64,000 nucleotides of DNA, taken from NCBI GenBank assembly GCA_028023455.1, contig JAQFVV010006450.1, positions 1,151,501 to 1,215,500 on the forward strand, read 5' to 3'. The notes beneath the pieces were generated by a model. It made no database searches. It saw only the letters and a list, made by a program, of their open reading frames with translations, and was not told where the DNA came from. Position numbers and translations under genes: made by a program. The stretch is from Epiperipatus broadwayi. Its lineage: Eukaryota > Onychophora > Udeonychophora > Euonychophora > Peripatidae. Shown in pieces: positions 57,980 to 64,000 of the stretch. Positions within the stretch are counted from its first letter, which is position 1. Every line of letters starts with the position of its first letter.

Positions 57980-59055
57980 TTTATTTTTTTAAAATATTTT
58001 TATTACCCAAGATGCCTGAATAAGGTTTGAACTACATGGCTTTAATATTAATACATAATGATAACATTACAAATTCTCATCTTACTCTAGGCAAACAGAC
58101 AATATTTTAGAATAGGTAGATCAGTATAAATAAAAAATTGATTCATATTAATGGTTAACCAAATTAAATATGTACAGATATAACAATGAAAATAATACCT
58201 CTTACTTTAATTTTGTTCATCTTTTGCCTGCAAAAAGTAGTTAAATAAAAATAAAATAACACTTTAATCATTTCAATTGTAACAATCCTTGAGATTCTTT
58301 GATCTTCTATTTTGTCAACTAAGTTATACGAGTTTTAGTTTGACTCCTATATACTTTCTTGACTGGTTTGAAGATGAACAATCTAATCCAAGTGATTGTT
58401 TCAAATAGTTGTAGAGTTTATATAGTTGCAAAGTCAAGCACACTTGCTCTATCACATGTGAGTATTTTGTGGTATTCTTCCACTGGTTGGTTATGTGATT
58501 AATCTAGGAGTTTGTCATAGTTTAGTTGTATAGTTATCAGGCAACAGATCACTTTTTTTTTTGAGTGAGGCTCCCATAGATAAACATTTAAGATAGAATG
58601 AGATAGAATGATTATGCTTTCTTTTTTATGTTAGAACTTTTTTTCTTACTTAAAGATTGGATATTATTTTTTCTTCATGAAGCAGTTATGTGAACTAAGA
58701 AATGACTACAAAAGTTTTTAGCAAGCCATTCTGGTAAAATTTCAGATACATATATATGAAGCTATGATGTAATCAAATAGTAGTGCAATCTTTATAATAT
58801 TCCTACAATTTTTTTATGTAGATACACTGTTCAGTGATATAGCCTTAACAGTAAAATTTTGTAGTCATTCCCTTTTTCTGCCAATGAAATGTATTGACAT
58901 AAATTTACTACCATATGTTATCGAGTGTTTTTTTTTAAATAACTTGACACCTCCATCCAAATGTTATCTCAATCCCATCTCTATGTCATGCTCTTAGAAA
59001 AATAATTAGCCACTCACCTACCCCTACAAATGTTATCAATGGCATGTTTTTCAAA
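57980..59055. other. AT-rich non-coding stretch, no gene seen
   Basis: Nothing recognisable except homopolymer runs. Confidence 0.5.
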
Positions 59056-59059
59056 AACA

Positions 59060-59215
59060 CACAATTTCTATCCAATGCTTTTCCATACAGTATCACCAGA
59101 CTAGTTTCTAGTTTATGACTTTTATCAGTGAGTAGCCTTGGATTTTGGAGCAGTGCACCTGAAAATCTTTGGATTTAATACACCATCCCTCCAGCAACCA
59201 TTTTTTTTATCTTTT
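59060..59215 (-). repeat. Dispersed hammerhead-bearing repeat, copy 3
   Basis: Aligns with the copies at 21960 and 42420, sharing CCAGACTAGTTTCTAG, AGCCTTGGAT, GGAGCAGTGCACCTG, TTGGATTTAATACACC and CCAGCAACCAT. No ORF; ends not delimited. Confidence 0.65.
59083..59145 (-). ncRNA. Hammerhead-like motif, copy 3 (core mutated)
   Basis: Minus strand: CTGATAA in place of CTGATGA (G8, the general acid, is changed to A), then helix II AGT/ACT with a CATAA loop, GAAAC and GTC, again with ACTAGT. Helix II differs in sequence from copy 2 (ATC/GAT) but still pairs, which is compensatory. Predicted inactive because of the G8 change. An insertion of about 14 bp interrupts distal helix I. Confidence 0.5.
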
Positions 59216-62200
59216 TTGCTTAATTATAAGACTATCAGTTCAACCTGAAAACTCACTAATGCTTTCAAACCAAGTTAATTTGTCTGTATAGTTTTAACAG
59301 TTTGTATAACAATAAAGAAAAAGTTATACATCCTTATTGGTTACCTGACATGCAAGAATTGATTGCTACACAATTATTATTATTATTATTATCATCATCA
59401 TCATCATCATTAGTACTTACTTATATTTTCTTTTATTATTACCACAGAAAAAGCATAGAGATGATGTGCTTTTGAAAAGAAGTTTTTCAATTCCACCCTC
59501 AAATGTAAAGTTTTTTTGTTATCTTATCAAAATATTAATAAAAAGTAATGAATAACCATTAATTTTAAACAGGGTTAAGCTGTCCATTATATAATAATAT
59601 AATGAAATGTTTCAAATTAAAATAATTTATACAATAAATTTAAAACCATAAACAAGTGAATAAAATTTTGTGAAAAATATTGAATCAGTTCATTAAATAT
59701 TATGCCCAACTTGTCATGAAAACTATAAAACAAAACTTGATAAAATTGAATTTTTAATTATTAAATATTTTTTTATTTATAAAGGGGCAAATTTTCAAAC
59801 AAAATGGGTTGGGCAGTTTATATCTGATCTACCATATTCTGAGTTCAATCTCTTTTAAACTCAACAAATTTTCAAATGTTAAATTTAAAATCAATTTGGG
59901 ATAATTTTTTTAAATGTTTTGCAGTAACATATATATATACACACACATCTATCTCAACATATATTGTATTTTATTGTTATTAAGATCGTATTTAAATAGT
60001 AATTATTATATTTGTCATTTAAATAGCTTAATGTTCATGTAATATTGGTTTAATATTTTTCATTAAATTGAGCTATTATTTGATTACAGTAAATGCATTA
60101 TTTAACTCTTTTCGATTGATAATTAAAGTTATTTTTGAAGATTAAGATTTTATTTAAGCCTAAGCACTTTAATATTTGGGCTGGTTGGAAAGATATCCAG
60201 GCCAAATCACGCTATACCATATCTATTTAAGGAGCATTTAGATTGTTCACAGCATGGTAATAACCTCCCCAACAACTTCTCTTTTACTGAATAACATGAA
60301 TGAATATCACCATGCATTCAAATTACCAGGTTGTGAAGATTTTACTGTTTCCTCGTTCTTGTTTCATTCTCTAGTTAAAAATAGTTAAGTACTCATTTAT
60401 TACAATGGCTGTAGACCAGCTATTTGAATCAAACCTCTTTATCTCTTAAGAACTTACAAAGATTGACAAATTTCATTATTTACTATTGATATCTCAAGTC
60501 ATGATCATGGTGAGAAAATATAGTAATTACTATGCTAAGAAGTCATTCTGATTTATTGACGGCAAAACAAACAATACAATTGTAATATGATGCAACCTTC
60601 CCATTGATGGCGGAAGAGAGAAATGCCATATCCTAACAATTTCTGACCCTGTGATTTATCTTTATTTTGCTTTCTGTATTGAATAAGTGCTGTGTTACTT
60701 AACGGTTGTGAATTTGAACCAAGACCAGAATGGTTTTAGGAAAAAGATCCCTTTGTGATCTGGTCTGAGAGTGGCTTTAGATAATTGCGACCAGTATTCA
60801 TGATATTAGTATCATCAGTTATTAGCATTTGAGCAGGTTTCATGAATCTTTCTGGGTTTAGCTGTTCTCTGCTGTCACATGTAACTAATTACTGCATATT
60901 TATAAATATTTAAAAAGGTCAAACATTCAGACTTTTTTGATTAGATCAGAACTACTAGTTAAAAATTGTTTGTTTTGTGTTACAAAGTAATTTATATATC
61001 TTAACTTTAATATAAAGTTGTTTCTTTAAATAGTAAAAAAAAAAAAAATTAGTGAACCTTGAAAAAGACATTTTAATGAAGTATATTATAATGCACTCAA
61101 TACCAAAATATTTAAAAGATATCGTGCATAATGCTTTATGCATTCTCTTGTCTTGCCAATAATCTGCTGCTCAAAACTAAATTAAATGGAATTTAGTATT
61201 TTTAGGTCACAACAGATTTAGGATTCTTTTTTCAAAGAGATTTTCCATAATCACTCATTCAATAGTGGTCAGTAAATGGGTTAAAATGACGCAGTATCGT
61301 TTGATTAATGCTCAAAATATATTACTATTGGTATTTTTGTTTTTAAAGACATTGCTGGAAAGAAACTCGACGTTTTATTTTTATTTGTTGTGTAAGAGAG
61401 TGTGTTGTGTACTGTTTTCTTTAAATTAAAACTTTATTTCGTGTGTGCATGTGTAAATTATTTTGTCTAATTGATTTTTCTAGTTTTCTTCATTTACTTT
61501 CCTTTCCATATTCATTACAAGATTTTTTTTTGTTGTTTTCTCTTTAAGTAAATTAATTAAGTTTTATTTAAAAAGACAGCTTATGTAGATTAATATCGCC
61601 TCCTGAGAGAAGCTGCCAAATCTTCTGTAATTGCTACCTTCATACAAGGTTTTATTCAACCGTAACAATTATTTTTTCACATTTTTTTAAATTAGTGTTT
61701 TTCAATTAATCATTTGAATTTTATTATTTTTTATGCTACTTAGATTACATTTTAAATCAAAAAAGTTTTAATATTATATATATTAAGCAAAGAATGAAAT
61801 GTTGTACAAACATATAGTTCTATTTTTAAAATTCTTATAACCAAGTCCGTTGGCATAAGAAGTTCACGATGACCGGAAAGAGAACTGTTTGTATCGGAAA
61901 CAGTACCTAGCCTTTGTTAACTGATTATCTATGTTACAAGATGGCAGGAGCTCTTGATCAGGCACAGTTTATTTGTTATTCACAGTTAGCCTTTTTATCT
62001 AAAAGTCATTTCACTATTCTTCATGTGTGTATAGATGTGAAACCTGGACAACATATCAGCACAATATAAAAGTATTCGAAAAGTTTTGTTTAAAGATGCA
62101 ATTTTAAAATATAATGGCAAGATCATAAAACCAATCAATATGTTCTTCAGTTTGCTGGATGTGATACTATCGAGTCCAGTATTATAAAACCACCCCTTCA

Positions 62201-62600
62201 TCAGACTGGACATGTAAAATGAGACTTCTTTTATTATAAAATTGATCATGAGTTTCATAGAGAGATAGAGTCCATCTATATTATAAGAATTATCTCAAAG
62301 GCATTCTAAAGAGGTGTCGTGTCAATTGCCTCCATTGTGAAAATATGGCAGAAAATAGAATATATTGGAAAGCTACAATTAGACATAACATTGAAATATT
62401 TCCAAAAGAAATGTTTCTCCTGTGTAAACTAAGACATTGTAAAATATCATGTAAACAGAAAAATGAGCTAACATGTTTTATATGTTAATAAATTTGTGTT
62501 TTTACAGTGGTTTGTGTAGTCATCACAGAACTCATTTTTGAGGTAGTTTTCTTTTTTTCTTCTTTTTTTTCTTTTGGAATTGAAATGGCTGTACTCATTT
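59216..62600. other. AT-rich non-coding stretch with (ATT)n/(ATC)n
   Basis: A triplet microsatellite occupies 59373-59411. A block near 60575-60615 resembles 28995-29060 and may be an old short repeat. No gene is supported. Confidence 0.5.
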
Positions 62601-62608
62601 TTGAATAG

Positions 62609-64000
<1,392 letters not shown>

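Overview
This 64 kb window is AT-rich, intron/intergenic-type DNA from an animal nuclear genome. No complete host gene is visible. Recognisable content is almost entirely transposable elements and their decay products. The mix of tRNA-derived SINEs, an EN+ Penelope-like element, hAT transposons, LINE fragments and very long (AAT)n arrays fits a mollusc, and a cephalopod such as an octopus is my best guess. That is inference from repeat style, not from a diagnostic gene.

Layout, left to right. 2.1 kb: a short hAT-type MITE with an 8-bp target duplication. 5.9-9.0 kb: a long inverted repeat split by a 2.65-kb retroposon that carries only a LINE-like ORF1 with a zinc knuckle. 9.2-9.65 kb: first copy of a structured repeat (family A). 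9.7-10.1 kb: a recent 223-bp tandem duplication. 13.2 kb: fold-back copy of family A. 18-19.8 kb: 5'-truncated LINE reverse transcriptase. 20.5 kb: second family A head-to-tail copy. 22.0 kb: hammerhead-ribozyme-like motif. 23.5 kb: tRNA SINE. 27.4 kb: one possible host exon. 29.7-34.25 kb: a complete 4.6-kb hAT transposon with an uninterrupted transposase and a nested hairpin element. 40.4 kb: fold-back family A copy with a 15-bp target duplication. 41.4-44.2 kb: tRNA-like sequence, an inverted dimer of family B, a second hammerhead-like motif and a single family B copy. 45.5-48.1 kb: Penelope-like element (RT plus GIY-YIG). 51-54 kb: degenerate hammerhead-like motif, SINE pair and a ~200-bp minisatellite. 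57.7 kb: near-perfect family A palindrome. 59.1 kb: third hammerhead-like motif. 62.6-63.2 kb: 0.63-kb (ATT)n/(AAT)n array that switches strand.

The two most interesting signals are not protein-coding. Family A is a ~345-354-bp unit that can be drawn as a string of hairpins. It occurs head-to-tail or circularly permuted, and also as fold-back copies flanked by 13-15-bp direct repeats. That is what reverse transcription of a circular or concatemeric structured RNA could leave. The second is a dispersed repeat with a type-I hammerhead-like core (CTGATGA, GAAAC, cleavage GTC) whose helix III would be the self-complementary ACTAGT, the arrangement expected of a dimeric hammerhead. Both need folding and biochemical tests; neither assignment was computed here.
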